From Apricaphanius iberus (lineage: Eukaryota > Chordata > Actinopteri > Cyprinodontiformes > Aphaniidae): a stretch of DNA of 64,000 nucleotides. The stretch's first letter is position 1; every line of letters begins with the position of its first letter. The position numbers and the translations under genes were made by a program. The stretch covers positions 1,922,001 to 1,986,000 of the forward strand of contig JAPXFQ010002747.1 of NCBI GenBank assembly GCA_028564705.1. The letters run 5' to 3'. Positions 1 to 12,985 of this stretch are shown here, in pieces. Under the pieces are notes generated by a model that did no database searches, was not told where the DNA came from, and worked only from the letters and a program-made list of their open reading frames with translations.

Positions 1-310
1 GGGTATATTTTAAACCTGAGACTCTTACTGATCTTGAATTATTTTAGGAAGAATAATGGGCAAATATCTTAGTGTCTAAATATGCAAAACTAGTAGAGAT
101 GCATCACAATTTAGTTGGAGCAAATTGGACTGGAAGTTGGCTCTACAAAGTATTAACTTTGGGATATTGAACTGAAAACGCATGTCACTCTCTTCAAACT
201 TTGATTTGTAAAATAATGTTGAAAAGCAAATAAAATACAATAAGGTTGTGTTTCTAACACTGAAACAACAGATTTTAAAGGTGTGCATACTTTTGCAATG
301 AACTTTCCAA
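1..310 (+). mobile_element. Tc1/mariner-like relic, 3' end
   Basis: The stretch from about 130 to 300 has the word order of the 3' end of common fish Tc1-like elements: a 'ctctacaaagtatt' motif, a segment close to 'gatttgtaaaataatgttgaaaa', and an end near 'gtgtgcatacttttgcaa'. No transposase frame is open. The left limit lies at or beyond the window edge. Family assignment is from memory of fish repeats. Confidence 0.45.
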
Positions 311-653
311 CACCTGACGGCATATTATGCTGCATTAACCCCGCCCCAAATGCCAGCATCAGTTGAGGCAAGATTACATGTAAAGTCTATGGTTGAGCAT
401 GTCTGAGGTCCGTCAAAGTCTTTGCGGTACGTTTTATACATTGGCTCTGTCAACTTTACCTGCGTTTCATACGGCAACGCAGTAGTTCAGCAAGCTGAAC
501 GTTTGACGGACCCAACGCAGTTGACTCAGTGTATCAACAAATCAGAGCGTCTCACTGTGGTGATGTCACTATACACGTATCTGGAACGAAGCGCGGGTCC
601 AGCAAAAACATTTTCAACAAACGCAGATTTCAAAAATCAGAAATAACACTTAC
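311..653. other. CpG-richer non-coding stretch beside the Harbinger remnant
   Basis: This stretch has more CpG than its surroundings. It lies directly downstream (on the minus strand) of the transposase-like exon, so it is probably its intron or the rest of that element. No second transposase exon could be recognised in any frame. Confidence 0.3.
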
Positions 654-960
654 CTAAGACAGATGTACAGGCACTCATAGGGAGGAACAGAGAACCTGTA
701 GTTGGTGTCCTTGTAGGAGATTTGAGCTCCGATGCGGCCCTGGAGGTCGTAAAATTGGGCGCAGGACAGACGGAAGTAGCACTGAAAGCGAACCTCATCC
801 ATAAGCAGCTCCTGGAGCAAATGCTTAAACTCCCTAAACTCAGAACGCATCTGAAGAATGGATGCTTATGCACCCGATGTCGACGTTGTCTAGCTTTATC
901 TAGCAAATAAAGCCAAGCCAATCTCTCGATACGATCTGCCGTAGTTCCGCAAACAACAGA
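654..960 (-). pseudogene. PIF/Harbinger-type transposase exon, frameshifted
   Basis: Two minus-strand frames join into a protein resembling the N-terminal part of Harbinger (HARBI1-like) nucleases. The upstream frame, to about 860, reads ERLAWLYLLDKARQRRHRV. The second frame reads EFKHLLQELLMDEVRF and then KDTNYRFSVPP and CLYICLR, the segment usually seen as 'DTN.R..IPP...L...LRFL'. The frame switch near 845-865, with a stop upstream in the second frame, marks it as broken. The exon ends in a consensus donor (CTTAG|GTAAGT at 654/653). Harbinger transposases cut and paste DNA, usually with 3-bp TAA/TTA duplications, but no catalytic triad is visible here because the 3' exon was not found. The 5' limit is approximate. 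Confidence 0.6.
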
Positions 961-2500
961 GGAAGCCCTGCCCACACGCTCCTTTTGGCTCAGAAGTAAG
1001 ATTTGGAAGCCAAAAAGTACATACGTCAAACTTCATCCGTTGAGTCCGTTGCCTGACGCAGACAAACTGTGCGGTGTGAACAAAGCATTAGGGTAATATT
1101 GCCGGCACGGTGTGTCTGTTGAATGCGCCGTGGTGGCTTAGTGATGCCAGAATATCACGTCATTCGTGCTTGTAAGCTTGTTAGTATTTTTAACACAATA
1201 TTTCTACAACACTAGAGTTATGAATGAAGATCATGCCTTAAGGCAACAGAGGGTGATATCATTAATTCATCATTATGTGTGAAATTTGTACTGAGCCCCG
1301 GCCAGCAAAAATATTGAAAATGCAAGTAAACATTTTGAAAAACACCTGATACATTGCCGCCACAGGCTGACCACTAATGAATTACCAAAAGGCTCACTGA
1401 CAAAAGCGTTGTCTATTGAAACAGGCTCTTACATTTTGCAGAAGAAACTGACACAATTTCTGCAATATCCAACAGTTTTTCTGTTTCATAAACGCAACAC
1501 AAGCAGTACACTAAGGCATGAGAAAAGTCAGATAACAAATGAGCACAACAGGTCCAGAGTATTTCTCTGCAAATGTCCCTAATTATGACAATGATTCATG
1601 GGAGCTCCACATTCCAGTGCCTCTTATGGTTTTGCTGCTATGTATCTTGGAGCCTGTGGAGTCATTAATACGATACTAATCTCACCAGTGGCTCCAGTTT
1701 GGGTCTCTCATGAACTCCTGAACACAACCTGTCCAGCTCAGAGGAATCCGAGAAAACAGTCCCACTGTGCAGTCACATGCTTTTATGGTCAAGAAAGTGG
1801 GCATCAACACAAACAATCAATCCTAATGACAGATTCATGTCAGACAGAGCAAAATTACTGCTGTCATTAGATCCCATCATGACCATTCCAGCTACAACAG
1901 ATTACTTTCCTGCTGTCTGTTTATGCTGCAAATTGTTACTGTGTGAATATCAACCAGGATCAGCATTTATATTGTTCTCTGTATCACCATGTTGGAAACA
2001 GAGTGCATGCTGGGGTCTTCAGTCTTGATGAAGCAGCATAAAAATACTAAAAACAAATGCAAGCCATTTACCATGTAACCCGGTGTGTAATTTGCTCCAG
2101 AGGTTGTCAAGTATGGCTGCAGAAAGACAAGATTTAGACATGACACTTTATTTTACGGTTCTTGTGTGGATTGAGGGATGACAGTAAATGAACAAGACAT
2201 CTGAAATTTAAGAAATAAATTGTTGAAAATTTAGTTGCTGTCAGATATTTAGACTGTTCTTCGCAAGATGTTATTGTTGCAAAAGCAAAAATGTGACACA
2301 TTCAATTTTCTGTGGTTTGCAAAGAAACATTTCTGGCAACCATTTAAAACATGTCTATTATTGTACTATAACAGTTCAGGTTTCCCCCCAATGAACCATG
2401 CTTTTATTGATAATTTGGTTAAAAAAAATTACTTAATAAATCAAAAATTCATTTAGAAAATCTGTAACTTAGATTATCTTAATTTGATACTAAAATTGAC
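961..2500. other. No recognisable feature
   Basis: Frames on both strands are short (90 residues or fewer) and show no domain. The first 200 bases are CpG-richer and may be the left part of the Harbinger-type element. The rest looks like ordinary non-coding DNA. Confidence 0.3.
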
Positions 2501-2507
2501 TGATGAC

Positions 2508-2590
2508 GGTAAATGGTAAATTGCCTGTACTTGTATAGCGCTTTATTTACTCCCCATGAGCCCCAAAGCGCTTCACACTGCATGTTCTGA
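2508..2590 (+). repeat. Dispersed 'tatagcgc' repeat fragment
   Basis: It contains 'cctgtacttgtatagcgctt' followed by 'ccccaaagcgcttcacactg'. This word pair is typical of a short repeat scattered through teleost genomes. The copies near 4287, 26265, 30540, 52120 and 59165 are relatives by the same words. Confidence 0.55.
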
Positions 2591-3059
2591 AACATGCAAG
2601 TGTGATTAAAAACTACAAAACAAATAAAAAATAAAAAATGTGTCAGAGTGCAGAATCTTTTTCACCCAATTCTATTTTGCAAACAGACAAATATCCCAAT
2701 TTCTGGATGAAATCTACATGGCGTTATAGATGAAAAGGGCCATCCAGACAGTTATCAGCAATAAGTCCAAAGGCTAAAGGTCAGTGCCCTTGATTTACAC
2801 TCCTGTGATAGAAGCATTAAAAGATGTAGAGTGCTTTTATCATGACAATATCTCTCAGAGCTCAGAACCATTATAAATCATTGGTTTTGTTCTGCTTTGC
2901 CTCTCACATCTAGCCTCTGTATTTTAGTGAGGTTCAGAAAATGTTTTCATGTTTCTATTCTTTCATTACTGTATCAGATCAGACAATTTAATTGTATAAA
3001 CCTCCCTAAAATGATATTCATTTGCTTTTTGATGTGTCATGTTATGAGAAGACACTCAG
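2591..3059. other. No recognisable feature
   Basis: AT-rich spacer without an open frame, RNA gene or repeat that I can name. Confidence 0.3.
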
Positions 3060-3360
3060 TAGTGGTGCAAATCTGATCTTTATTAAAGAGTGGAGAGCAA
3101 AAACATTTTTTGGGGAAAGAATGGCCTAAAACGTCTACCTGCAGTTTAGCACAAGGCCTGAAGAGGACAGAGCAAACAGACACAAGGTGTTCTGGTCACG
3201 TGGGATTAAAAGCTTTTTGGCCTACATTTAGAAGCCAATGTGTGGTGGACAACAAACACTGCACAACTTCCTCCAGACACCATCCCAGTGGTAGAAAATC
3301 TTGGTGGCAGCATTATGCTGTGGTGATGCTTTTCATCGGTGCGATATATCATTAGAGCCA
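3060..3360 (+). mobile_element. Tc1/mariner-like transposase relic
   Basis: The stretch reads like the middle of a Tc1-type transposase gene: a 'tggtcacgtgggattaaaagctttttggcc' region, then 'atgtgtggtgga', 'aacactgcac' and 'ggtggcagcattatgctgtg'. The frames are interrupted and only this internal part is visible. Confidence 0.55.
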
Positions 3361-4281
3361 TAAAATATGTTGACGCAAAGACAAATTCAGTGAGATATGT
3401 AAATAGAGAGGGGGTGTTCCTGTTTTAGCACTGAAACAGATACTAGTATGATGGTATGGACGTTCAACAACCCTTTCAGCTCCCCTCACTATACTCCCCA
3501 GGCCCCTTGCCAAAACATGCTTGCCACAGCTCTGTAGAATTTTATTAGTATCTAGAGAATCCCTCTGAGTTTGTTGACCGTTGCATTGTTGCTGATGCCG
3601 ACAGATCATGACCTCTGTCCAAATTTTGTCACAAAAACTAATTGGTGAACAAAATGTGAAAGAACAGCATGCATGATGAAGTTCAACAGTGGTCAAAAGT
3701 TTTCAAAAACTCATACTACGCCGAGGTCTCATATCCATTTTATCTGTTCTTTCTCCAGAATGGAATCATACCACAGCATGCCATGCATTTATTGCTAAAA
3801 TACTCAACAGGAGCAAATTCTATATTTATTTGAATTCAAAAATGACAATAGTTAAAGGCCAATTATGACACAGATAGGACGCTCTGGTGAGCAGACGTGT
3901 CCAACTCAAGCCTTTCTGTCTTTCATCTCTGTTTGTCAGCACTTCCAAACATGGCTACCTGCAGAGAGCAGCAGACACTGAGGCTCTCTCTTAAGGATGC
4001 CAGGCTCCTGTGTATTATGTTTTTAACATGCCTTGGATTTTTTCTCAGCAGCCTAAGATACACCAAATAAACTGCAGCAGCCAAAGTCCTGCTGATACCA
4101 AGGTTGATGATTACAAACCTGTTGCTATGACACCATCTTCCCAAGTGGATGGGGTGGATATAATAACAAAATGGTGCAGCTCATTAGCTTGGATTATTAA
4201 CTCAATATAAACTTTTTTTTTGTAAAGGCCATGGGGTTCAGAAGAGAATTCCCATACGTTCATCACTAGTCAGAAAACCTT
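3361..4281. other. No recognisable feature
   Basis: The 114-residue minus-strand frame at 3352-3696 has no domain, signal or exon-like borders, and it overlaps repeat flank. No gene is called. Confidence 0.3.
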
Positions 4282-4400
4282 ATTCAATCAATTCAATTTA
4301 TTTATATAGCGCTGATTCAAAACAGATATCATCTTAAGGCACTTTACAAGAAAAATCATTTCAATTCAATCGTACAAACATTCCAATCAGTTTAAAAGTT
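4282..4400 (+). repeat. Dispersed 'tatatagcgc' repeat fragment
   Basis: It starts 'caattcaatttatttatata', continues to gcgctgattca and ends 'aaggcactttacaag'. This is a very common short teleost repeat unit. Confidence 0.6.
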
Positions 4401-7400
4401 TTTTATTTAAGGAATCCCATGAGATTGGCTCATGACTTGAAGCATTCACTCCTCCTAAACAAACATACCGCGACAGAAGTCATTCACCTGTGTTGTGTCA
4501 TTCACAGCAATTCTTCATAATAGGTTAGCATGTAGCATGGCACAATGTCATATGCATATTTTTTATAAATATGTAAATAAGGGAGGAGGGGGAAAAACTT
4601 CAGTGAGATAGGTGATCCACAGTTCTGGTCAGAGGCTTCCATCCTCAAACATAGGCATGAATATAATATTAATTAAGTATTATAATATAGTAATATTAAT
4701 TTTGTGCATTAAAAAGCACTTCCTCATCCAATGAACAATTAAGAACAATTTTAAACTTGAGAACTCAGCAATTAAAAAATGTATACTGTTGTGGAATTAT
4801 GGTAAAATGCAGCTATTTGGCCATTAATAGTTAAGGGACTAGTTATGGCAGTCAATGAAATAAATAATTTATGAAGAATTACTAATTGTCGGGGCACCAC
4901 CTTTATCAGGAACTATTTTAATAGCTAAATGTCTATATCGGTCTCATAATCTGAAGGAGTGAATTCTTTGCCGTTTATTTATCATGAAACCTTGCCATAT
5001 GTGTGTGGAACAAAGGGGACAAAGTGACATTCCAAAATACAAAAGTTTATTTACAGAAGAAGAAAAAGATTTAATTATTCAAGCTAGTAAATAGCACTAC
5101 CGATCAAAGTAAATTAAACTAAAAATAAAATAATACAACTGGATCAAAAATGCAATAAACATAGAAATAATGAATTCTGATGTGCTTTAGAAGAATCTGG
5201 ATACAAATTAGACCCAGGGCTTGATTTGCAAATGCTGAAATGAAAGATAAATTAGTTTACCAATTGTGATTAGTTTTCACTAATTAGCACCATTGATTTA
5301 TGTGTAAAACCTATAAAACCTATAAAACAATGCAATGAAAACTAAAACATTCTTTGGATTAAGAAATGTTCGGTTTAAAATTATCTGGGTGAAAGTAATT
5401 AACCTTTGGAGGATTACTTTATTTATGGATTGATCACCGCAGTAGACAATGTAATTCCAGTATTTTGATAAAAGAATGCAAGTTCAAACACGGCAAAGAA
5501 ACAATCTATTTTAAACCGAGTTCTGTTTGAAGTGTTAATAGCGATCTTTGTTTATGAATTGCAGGCCTAAATCAACACGTGGGCTTGTTTAGCTTAGCTC
5601 CTTGAAACGCACGTGGGCCGTTTGAAGTGACTCAAAAACATGTATTAAATATTAAACAAAGAAAGGAAAAACAATTGTTTGATTAAGCAGCTCAAATTGC
5701 AGGATTTAAATAACTCTTTGCTGAGAAAAGTCTTTTGAAAAAATGGAATAAAATTTCAGGCCGAGACCTGGTTTACCCAAAGATAGCAGATTAAACTTAA
5801 AAAGTTAACAACAATAAAAAAGGAAACACCTTTAAAATTAGTTAATCCTAAATAATTTGCCTCTGCCAAAAGAGACCTCATGAACGATTAAGCATCTTCC
5901 GAGTTGCTCCCTGGTCGATGAGAAAAGGGTGTGAGGTGCCATTAGCCTAGAGGCTAACATAGGCTCCAATCTGGTTAGCGGCCTAGCAGAGTGGGGTCCT
6001 GGCTCTGTGGCTCTGGCTGGCTGCATAGCAATGGGCTCCGGCACTCATTACAACGGTACATTGCTAGAGCTGTCCAATCCGGCATTTACGTCTCATCGGC
6101 TCTGTGTGGTGGCAGAATGAAGAGTCCTGGTTGGTTCAGGCTCTCAGCTCCCATTTCTTAGCGGTCAACAGTCTGAAACTTAGAGGAGAATTCGTCAGCT
6201 TTTGAGGATCACACAGTGTTACGTTTATCAATATTTAGGATTCACCTGGTGGTCTTTGAGTTCCTTGAAGCAGGTTTTGGACAGAAACCCGGCCTTCCCT
6301 TCGCCAGTGAGGGGAGGTAGTTGCTTTGTTATCTAAAATGTTTGTTTAATTTCTTTTATTATTATTTTTTTGATCCAAAGCAGTTATATATGGTTGGTTA
6401 GTTGTTTAGTAGTAACAGCTTCGGTGGCTAACAGGTACCAATTCGCTTACACATTTGATTTAACTGACATACACAGAATAGAAAAAAAGTAAAACGCTCG
6501 TTATACATTTCCAGTTCCATGGATGAAGTAATGTTACTATGCTACAATGCTACAACGAGGGGCGGGATGTAAACAGAGAACGTAAGCCGCCAGCCGCGGT
6601 CACGTGAGGTAAGTCTGTTCCAAACCGTTTTCTTAGACCAAGAAAGGACAGTGTCCTCGGAAGCAAGGTGCCTTGACATTGAGAAACACCCCTTATGGCC
6701 TATATCTATTCTTTGACAACAGGGGCTATATTAACCCAATATTTTCCTTTTTTTTTAGAACGGTGACAGAAAATTCTGAAGGCTTTCCGTTATTTTTACA
6801 GATTAGTTATCAAATCTCCGACAACTTGGTGCAAATCTGCAGATAAATAAATCAAATCCTAAATAAAAAAATAAGAAATTAAAGAAAAGATTCCCAGACA
6901 CTGTAATCAATCCCTCTCGCTGACTGGGAGCAGACTCAATGTTGAAAAGTTACTGAGGTATTAGAACTCGACTGTGGCCGCTGCAACTGGTTAGATGCAC
7001 TCCAAAGAGCACGATGTATGCTAAATACTGATGCCTGCTGCTGCTTTCCTACTGGCTTTCTTTCCGCTGAAGCAACAGTTTACAGGAAACGGTTTGTTCA
7101 AAGAGTCTTTTCAAATTCTGGTTGCTTCAATTGGAGAAATGTTTTGTCATTACAAAACTGAAGTGGCTTTTAATTCCTGTCTCCAGTGCAACAGCGGAGC
7201 TCCGATTCAGCTTTCAGAACAACATCTAAGGCCCCATGAGAAGTTATCTCTCCAAGGCAAAAATCCAAAGCCTCATTACAATAACCACTGCAGCAATCCC
7301 ACTTTTTGATTACTTACAAATAAGTCAAAATGTTGGTTCCATGTGGAGCAGTAGGAAGTGTTGAGACTGTGTTTAGGCCACCGCAAGTATTCATACTATT

Positions 7401-9685
7401 TTATTTTTATATGTGGTTCTCTGTTCAGCTTGCTTGGACTGAATATTATTTAAAAAGAATGAAATAAGAGATACTGTTGAATATGCGTTGACTTGTCAGA
7501 CAATTCCCCCCATTAGATTTTTTTAAAGAATTGATGGGTTAAAAAATAGATCATGACAGAATTTGTTTTATCCTGTTAGTCAAAATATCGAACAAAGAAA
7601 ATGGGTCAAGCATGACCTCTGCATTACAATCTGACCTAATATTTCTTATTCGAAGGTAATGTTTTGGTACAGATAACAAAAACTGTGATACAGTTTTGGT
7701 TTTTGAAAGCATAATTAATAGCAAGCATACGAATTGGTTTTAGGATGGATAAAACAGGGTAATATTTAGCTTCTGGAATGGTTCCAACCATAGCCTTCTC
7801 GAAAATTTGTTGGTTATGTTTAAGGTTTCTGTCTGTAAAATTAAACCCCCCAATGAACTCATCAATTCTGCCATGAAGACTGGGCACCCAGAATTGGTCT
7901 TTTTGATGGCTACAAGATTGAGGTGGCTAAGGTTACAAATTGACATTTAACCAAATATTTGTGACGCATTGATTTTCTGACCCTGTGTGAGTCTGATAAA
8001 AGACTCCATAAATTCAAACTTTTTTAAGAATATACATTTTAAGTGGTATAACCATGTCCTTCTGGAAAAAGAAAAGTTAGAATGCATCACTGAGAGCCCA
8101 AAATTTATAAGACATCCATACCCATGAAGACTGTACGTCAACTTCTTAACAGGGCTGTATATGCAGACTGTATATTAAGTCTGTAACCATGTCAAAACTA
8201 AAATCTATCTTTTTATCACTATTAATGATTTCAAACTGGTTCCTTAGAGATTTCTTTTCTGTCTTTGTTTAGTATATATGGGCCCTGGTCCCATTGGGTT
8301 TCATAAACTACACACAGATGGATTTGCGTAAAGCCATCACCCATTGAGCCAGTCGCTAAGGTGGAGGAATCTCATAATTAAAGCCTCATTAGAGCCATAC
8401 AGCCCAACTATGTTGGTTCACGGGGCAGACAAGAACCTCAAAGATTCACAAAGGGGCCTTTCATAATACCTCACTTCTCTAAGGGGAAAAAAGGAAAAAG
8501 CAGTCGCTCTTAGCATTCAGGGAGATGTAATTGCAATCACTCAGCTTGTCTGATACTGATAATAGGCCAATGGGAAATTCCTGTCAGAGTCGTGGCGCAG
8601 AGTGGTTTCGCAACCACTTTGGCAGGCTCAACGTTCCACTGCAGGGCAGCGAATGCGTTACGGCATGCACACATCGCTGTCATCAAACACATTTAGGAAA
8701 AAAAAAAACTTAAGACAATCAAAACACACAAGTGTGTGTCACTTTCCTACTTCTGGAGCAGTGAAAAGGCAAATATTATATCATCTATCATTCCCGCTCA
8801 GTTAAAGATGTTGAAAGATACAGCTTAGGAAAAAATGTAAAGTGGCTATGCTTCAACAATCCTGCTCCAATAATACACTAGAGAATTTAAATCCGTACTT
8901 TAACATCAATATATATACTTATGTCACTTTTTTACTGCTAAAATAGGCAGTGGGAAATAAGCATATAGTTTAAGTGCTGCCTTTAAAACATTGGTCAGTC
9001 AGTTTATAATGAAAAAAATGTAATGTTTTCTTTATAAATTATAGTGGCACCGTTTAGCAAGCAACCCATTCCTGCTAGACAAATGCTCTACAGTAGGTGG
9101 CTGAAATAACATGTGGGTGTGACGTCTTGTGGTCGGACCTCAGGCACAGTATGTGACACTTGATGTCTGAGCAACGGCTCCCAAAGCCCGAAGCCTCCAG
9201 AGGCATACATACAATGATGCTAACAGCTCATTTTACTGGCTAGACAAACGATCAAGCCATAGAGTCCAAGAACATCTTATTCCTTTTTTAGACCACCCAC
9301 GAATTCTGAACCCATGTTAAGAGCTAATGACCACAAGAACAGCAATACAGACCAAGGACAAGAAGCTATCCACTTTTAATTAGAGTGTAACATTTCATCC
9401 AGATGACAAGTAGAGAAATGTGTCCAAATTGTGCTGCTTTCAACAGCAACATGTTTAGATATTATGTCCTTTCGTAGACTGTGTGACACTGTGTGAATTT
9501 TGTTGGCATCTTGTCATTTTCGCATGTAAGGATACGGTCTTTTGTAAAGTAAATACAGACAAAATAATATGTGGGGATATCAACTTCTATTTGGTTGTAA
9601 AAATTGACACAGCAGACAAAAATAGAGGTAAAAAAATAATTTAGTTCAGTTTTGATTTGATGTTTTGAAGCTTTAAAATCACTAT
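4401..9685. other. Long gene-less stretch
   Basis: This is mostly AT-rich spacer. A CpG-richer patch lies at about 6540-6620. The short frames at 5838-6044, 7031-7309, 7636-8141 and 8531-8805 lack domains, exon borders and conservation that I can recognise. No RNA gene was seen. Old repeats are probably present but could not be named. Confidence 0.3.
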
Positions 9686-9765
9686 AAGCAGGGGTGAACT
9701 GGGACAATGTTTCAGACTGGGAATCTAATTCCATTCCAGGCCACCAAAGCCCAGTTAACACACAC
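9686..9765 (+). repeat. Short repeat fragment 'caggggtgaactgggac'
   Basis: The words 'gcaggggtgaactgggaca' and 'ccaggccaccaaagcccag' recall an end of a widespread fish DNA-transposon family. The partner end was not found. Confidence 0.3.
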
Positions 9766-12700
9766 GGCTAAGAGTGAGTTAGCTTCGGCATCTACTGGTG
9801 TAAGAGTGTAAAATAATAAAACATACTGTAGGCTAAACATGCACAAACACACAGCTTTTTCTGTTTCTTTTCCCTACAAAATAAATATTTCTGTTTGTTG
9901 CAATAACCTGTACTCAAATCGCATATACTAAAATTCTGTTTGACCGATTACAACTCTGCAGCTGACAAGAGATCCTGTAAACAATGCAATGTTGTAGCAG
10001 ACAATATAAAACAGCTTAAAGCTTTCTACGTAAATCCATATTTTATTATTCCAGACTTATTTTTAAAAATGACAACAAGACCAAAGAAAAAAAGTTGAAT
10101 GAGAGCAGCTTTATTGGTAATTTGGATGTATTAAAACTGTACGTATATGTGAGCAAAGGGAATAACTGGGATCCAAGAGAATTTAAAGGTGGAAAATACA
10201 AAATCATGGTGTAGCAACTCAAGTCCATAACATTATTTTGCAAGAGAAAGAAAGTTTCTGGCTAATTGTTTTGTTGCTTTTTATTTTAAATAGCACACAT
10301 TTAGTTGACATAAAACAGATATCAGCAACCACTGATTCTTGATTTGCAAGGAGTTTTTTTTTAGAGTATTTATTGCTCTTCAAAGTTTCTGTTTTGCTCC
10401 AACCTGTTGGCATTTAATCAAAGATGATGGGGAGACTGCAATGATTACACATCTACAGTATATGCCAAGAACGAAAATGATCTATGGCTACCCTCCTCAT
10501 ATTCAAAAAACTTGAGAATGGACATTTGCCATGCAAGTTAGAAAGGAGGGAAGTAGTAAGGCAAAAAAAAAGAAGTCTGAGACAAGGTTGTAGTTAAATT
10601 ATTGTCTTTGGAGTGAAATCAGATTACTCCAGAATCTGAACTGGTAACCCATAAAGCTCTCTGCCTCTCTTTTTTTTACCTAGAGGCCTTCTATACCCTC
10701 AAAATATGCCATTACAAGCTAGGTGAAAGTCAGAGACATAGAAAATACTAAAAAAAGTCTCCCAAGTTTGACCTACACATAGCCTGTTTAAAAGTACGTC
10801 TATAACAGCACCTAAAACAAAAATAGTGATTTAAGTTGCATGCTCTTATTAGCATGCTGACATGCTACAAAGTTGAATTCTAGAATGTAAACGCTGAGGT
10901 TACATGCTCCACTCCATTTCCCCTGGAAGTCTGAACTCAGATCTGAAAATGGCACCTCACTCATAAAAGTCCCTACGGCCTATTTCACATAGATGCCTGT
11001 AGATGCCAGTTTGCAAATGTTCTCCAAATTATGAGACTAAGGCTAATGTGCATTTCAGTTCCTCTCGAAATCTCGATAAAGGATTGTTACTGGTAAATCT
11101 TTTCTTCTCAACCAACTGTCTCTAACGCAAACTGTCTCCTAACTCCAGCAGCAGTGACTGGTTAGTGTTCGGTTCTGTGAGTCACCTCCAGTGCTGAAAA
11201 GGAAGTTGGCTGGTTTACTATTGAATATTTTTAACATATGTTTAATATGCATAGCAGCCACATTGGATTTTGAGTTCATAATTTCCATGTCATAATTAGT
11301 ATTGAACCACTTAGCCAATTGATTATTCTGATGTGGAATTTCCATATACAAATGGAAGACACAATTCTTTTAATTAGCATGTTGATGAGGTATTTGGTCT
11401 TACTGTTGAAGATTTTTTTTACTGATTATATTTAATAAGAAGAAAAATACAAATCGTATGATACTGTGCATATCAGTAATTCAATTATCTCAGTGAAGTC
11501 ACTAACTCATATTTTTTGTAATCTTTGCCAGAACTGAACTCAAAATCCTTTCAGCCGTTTCTGATATTTCTGGGATGATGAACAAATATATAAAAGTCAC
11601 TGTTATTGGAAAAGGAACTTTTCCTCGACTGTCAATAGAGTAATAGGAAAAATGACTTAAAGGAATCCACATGGGGAGGATTAATTTTGAAGAAATATAA
11701 ATCCATTGTTTTACCATAAGAAATATTATAAGTGGAAAACATTGATGAATTCCAAATCTCCCCAGGAGAACTAATTACAGCAATTTTATCCAGTATCAAC
11801 ACTTTAGAGCTCTTTTGCTATTTTGGACTGCTGTGGCCAATGCTTGTGAAAATAAAGCAGAAACAAAACTGTCAAGCATAGTGGTAGATGTGTGATGGCT
11901 TGAGTTTGTTGTGCAAACACACAGACTAGAAACCTTACAGACATTATTCTAACTATGAACTGATCCAAAATATTCCACATCAGTCTAACACGTTAACATG
12001 CAAATTATGTCAAACACAACTACAGTAAACCTGAAAAAGAAAGTGATCAAGGCATTAATTGGTGCCACTAATGTCCCCATGGTACAGCTTCAAGAGATAA
12101 ATGACTGGCTTACAAAAATGAATGACTGATAATAGGGTAATGAATGAACTGAAGTAATGGTACACTGCAGAGCGGGTAAAAGGTCTTGCTGGACAATATA
12201 GGGAACATTTAAGCGTAATTGCTACTACAACCTTTTGAACTACAAGAAATATGGGATTTTTAAACTATTGAAAAATAGGTTAACTTAATTTTTCCCATGT
12301 CTGTCTGATACGAAATTATAAGGCCTATTCAGCTTAAATCATCCAGTGTACTCACAGAGTCTTTGTACTATATAATATACATATATTTATATAAAATTGT
12401 GAATTTAAATCCAAAAATTACAATCTCACAAGTGTATAAATGACAAATATTGTAGACAAAACAATTACATATCAATATATATTAAACAGATGAATGTGAT
12501 ATTTAATGTTCTTTAGCTTTACACCAATTACAGTGAACAAGAAAATGTTTGGTTTACTGCAATAGTCTTAAAAAGCTATCAGAATATACTGATTCAAAAA
12601 TAATTTCCATTTCATGTTAAGGTTATTTTATACGTGAGGCAGCATGCATCCAAGTTCCCCGTGGAAGTGGCAGTGCATGTGAAAAACAAACTTAGCCTTG

Positions 12701-12886
12701 AATTTCTTCACTGTCCTTTCACCATCTGATGGGCAGCAATGTCAATATTAGCTTTTCATCTTTCCTTCAAAAATCCCTTGTGATTTATGTCTTGTGTCAT
12801 GGTTTTAAGAGGCAGTTAATTCAAAGAAACAAAGAACCATGTGACACCAGTGGATGGCTTGGAGGATGCCTTTTTCCAGTGTTAGG
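9766..12886. other. Spacer containing the 3' UTR of c1qtnf12
   Basis: The part adjoining 12886 must include the 3' untranslated region of c1qtnf12 (minus strand). I could not find a clear AATAAA for it. A weak ATTAAA-type candidate lies near 12500. The remaining sequence is AT-rich with only short frames. Confidence 0.35.
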
Positions 12887-12985
12887 CTATTCGCCAAGCA
12901 GTATGCCCATGAAATCAGAACCACTTTGTATTGTAATGGAAGCACCAGCTGCATTATCCACATATATGGAAGTGTATTGGCCAAC
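12887..12985 (-). CDS. c1qtnf12: c1qtnf12 exon 8 (C-terminus, residues 291-322)
   Basis: It encodes [20 protein letters not shown] and [11 protein letters not shown], then TAG at 12889-12887. This is the last strand pair of the C1q head. Intron 7 before it is only 79 bp. Confidence 0.93.
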   Translation of the reverse strand, partial: VGQYTSIYVDNAAGASITIQSGSDFMGILLGE

